Shown: piece after piece, positions 5,929-6,973 of the stretch
Layout: each line of letters starts with the position of its first letter
Numbering within the stretch: position 1 is the stretch's first letter
Source: an uncultured Armatimonadota bacterium
Lineage (GTDB): Bacteria; Armatimonadota; Armatimonadia; Armatimonadales; Armatimonadaceae
Length of the DNA: 6,973 bases
Direction of reading: 5' to 3'
Assembly: GCA_903881535.1 (NCBI GenBank)
Contig: CAIRTT010000195.1
Coordinates: 1-6,973 of the forward strand
Translations under genes and position numbers: made by a program
The notes under the pieces: generated by a model
Seen by the model: the letters and a program-made list of their open reading frames with translations, nothing else
Told to the model about the DNA's origin: nothing
The model's database searches: none

Positions 5929-6406
5929 CGGACAGCATCATGTTGCTGATGCCATTCACGACTGGCTTGCAATAAGTCCGGCTTTCTGCACGTCCGGTGA
6001 TGACAGTGAGGATGACACCAGAGTTTGCATCATCGAGGAGGGCGATCGAAAAACTCTGCATTCCGCCCTGACCAGGAACGGCATCGTAGCGGGCGAATCC
6101 AGTCTTACGGAAGCCTTGTATAAACGATGAATCGATACGCTGGACAGCTTTGGTGAGGGAGTCAATCCGCGCTTCCGAATCCTGTGCGGACTCGATGGTT
6201 TTCATGACCTGCGCTTCGAGATCATGACCGGTTGTGCCGCGGAAGAGGCGTTTGTGGCGGGTGGACAGACTGGTGATGCGATTGGTCCACAGCGTCGTGA
6301 TCAGGATGGCGAAGACATGCAAGGCGATGGTGATAGCAAGGGCTGTTCCGGGGTGAAGTTCAACCCACGCTACGAGGCCACCGAGGGCATTGTCGATGCT
6401 ATCCAT
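5870..6406 (-). CDS. DUF4446 family membrane protein
   Basis: The 178-residue protein has one N-terminal membrane segment (about 20-40) and a cytoplasmic remainder. A region with coiled-coil character (about 62-95) follows HKRLFRGTTGHDLE. The second half matches the DUF4446 pattern closely: RYDAV and GGMQSFSIALLDD (106-126), SGVILTVITGR (129-139), ESRTYCKPVVNG (141-152) and LSDEEKLVIASA (158-169). Family members have no firmly established biochemical role that I know of, so none is assigned. The start ATG (6404-6406) lies six bases after a TGC-TACAAT box, implying a leaderless mRNA. The stop is at 5870, inside or just before the sigma gene, so the two are probably co-transcribed and this protein may connect to the sigma/anti-sigma pathway, though that is only a context argument. 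The gap to the upstream M50-like gene is 51 bases. Confidence 0.85.
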   Translation of the reverse strand: MDSIDNALGGLVAWVELHPGTALAITIALHVFAILITTLWTNRITSLSTRHKRLFRGTTGHDLEAQVMKTIESAQDSEARIDSLTKAVQRIDSSFIQGFRKTGFARYDAVPGQGGMQSFSIALLDDANSGVILTVITGRAESRTYCKPVVNGISNMMLSDEEKLVIASATLPAQQGLT

Positions 6407-6412
6407 GGCGCG

Positions 6413-6421
6413 ATTGTAGCA
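6413..6421 (-). promoter_or_regulatory. Leaderless-type extended -10 promoter of the DUF4446-sigma transcript
   Basis: On the - strand TGC-TACAAT is followed by six bases (CGCGCC) and the ATG of the DUF4446 gene, the same geometry as at gatC. No clear -35 is seen. Overlapping it, GGAAC (6444-6448) and CGTC (6422-6425) resemble an ECF promoter, but the 18-base gap is one base longer than in the copy before the anti-sigma gene. The box would drive DUF4446 and sigma, possibly on into anti-sigma and tilS. Confidence 0.6.
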
Positions 6422-6457
6422 GACGCATCGGTGCGGTTCACGTGTTCCGCAGGTGGA

Positions 6458-6973
6458 CTACAGCCCTGAGCTACGCAGGAATGCGAGCTCATTCGATGTC
6501 AATCTGTAGGCGGCTGCAAACACAATGCCCATTAGGATCCACACACCACCGATGATCCATTTTGTTGGAATCGACACATTATCGAAGTAGGGAAGCTTTG
6601 GGAGTGGGTTACGCCAGTGGTGTATAGCCGGCATCAAGGACATCAGGCCAAGTATCCACACAATTGGGCTTGTTGGAGCCACGACAACCAGAAGGATGAT
6701 GCCCGGGAGGAGGAGTTTTGGGAAGGTGGCCATTGCGACCGTACCGCCGCTCAGAAATGGCGCCGGCGCGAGCTGGAACAAGGTGATGGAGAGGCCAAGC
6801 AGCGCCATCACCGGCCAGATACGTGAGCCTGTTCCGACATAGATACCCAGACAGCTGAGCGACAGAAGACCACTTGCGATTGGGCCAGAGAGCCCAACCC
6901 ATGCATCGTGTGCAGCTGTTTCTCCTGCATCCGCTGCCGTCAGGCCTCCACCAATAAACGGGATGAGCGTGAG
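6458..6973 (-). CDS. Site-2-protease-like (peptidase M50 family) membrane protein, C-terminal part
   Basis: The frame is open from the window edge (6973) to a TAG at 6458-6460, giving 171 visible residues of a gene that begins beyond the window. The protein is very hydrophobic with about four membrane segments. Numbering visible residues, IPFIGGG (4-10) and AWVGLSGPIASGLLSL (24-39) resemble the region of bacterial site-2 proteases between the HExxH helix and the second zinc-site helix, where such proteins read F.PF.GG and (G)GP..G. The helix 57-78 ends FQLAPAPFLSGG, aligning with the family motif N.iP.p.LDGG. Here Ser75 stands where the zinc-binding Asp is expected and Gln67 where Asn is usual. 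The HExxH motif is outside the window. It may be an inactive or altered M50 homologue, or the family call may be wrong in detail. A GTG at 6811 and the ATG right after it could be mistaken for a start, but the frame and homology continue upstream. It lies 51 bases before the DUF4446 gene. Confidence 0.65.
   Translation of the reverse strand, partial: LTLIPFIGGGLTAADAGETAAHDAWVGLSGPIASGLLSLSCLGIYVGTGSRIWPVMALLGLSITLFQLAPAPFLSGGTVAMATFPKLLLPGIILLVVVAPTSPIVWILGLMSLMPAIHHWRNPLPKLPYFDNVSIPTKWIIGGVWILMGIVFAAAYRLTSNELAFLRSSGL

Overview
The window carries housekeeping and stress-response genes of a bacterium with moderately high GC content. The first gene (the C-terminal part of gnd) reads on the + strand. 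Every other protein gene reads on the - strand. Lineage cannot be fixed from sequence alone. GatCAB-type transamidation, a DUF4446 protein, weak Shine-Dalgarno signals, promoter boxes sitting six bases in front of ATG codons, and an anti-sigma factor with a C-terminal STN domain together suggest a deep-branching Gram-positive or Terrabacteria-like group. Armatimonadota is my low-confidence guess.

Layout. 1-699 (+): end of 6-phosphogluconate dehydrogenase, followed by a strong hairpin (721-755). 756-1068: no protein gene. This gap holds an extended -10 promoter, a structured stretch of about 80 nt and a textbook intrinsic terminator, which together define a candidate free-standing small RNA (about 844-975, +). 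It is followed by the inverted repeat that ends the gatA transcript on the opposite strand. 1069-2838 (-): gatC-gatA, two subunits of the Glu-tRNA(Gln)/Asp-tRNA(Asn) amidotransferase, preceded by a leaderless-type promoter. 2900-4270 (-): tilS, tRNA(Ile)-lysidine synthetase. 4267-5181 (-): a membrane-anchored zinc-finger anti-sigma factor with an extracytoplasmic beta-rich region and an STN-like domain. 5278-5928 (-): its ECF sigma factor. 5870-6406 (-): a DUF4446 membrane protein, again with a leaderless-type promoter. 6458-6973 (-): the C-terminal part of a site-2-protease-like (M50) membrane protein that lacks the usual catalytic Asp.

How it fits together. DUF4446, sigma, anti-sigma, tilS, gatC and gatA all run in one direction with overlaps or short gaps. 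The anti-sigma stop and tilS start share a GTGA overlap, so tRNA-decoding genes (lysidine for AUA reading, amidotransferase for Gln/Asn charging) could be co-expressed with an envelope-signal sigma module. An ECF-like -35/-10 pair lies directly in front of the anti-sigma gene, which would place anti-sigma and tilS under sigma autoregulation. The most notable items are the small-RNA candidate, the STN-bearing anti-sigma factor with its ECF-like promoter, the repeated leaderless promoter design, and the Asp-less M50-like protein.
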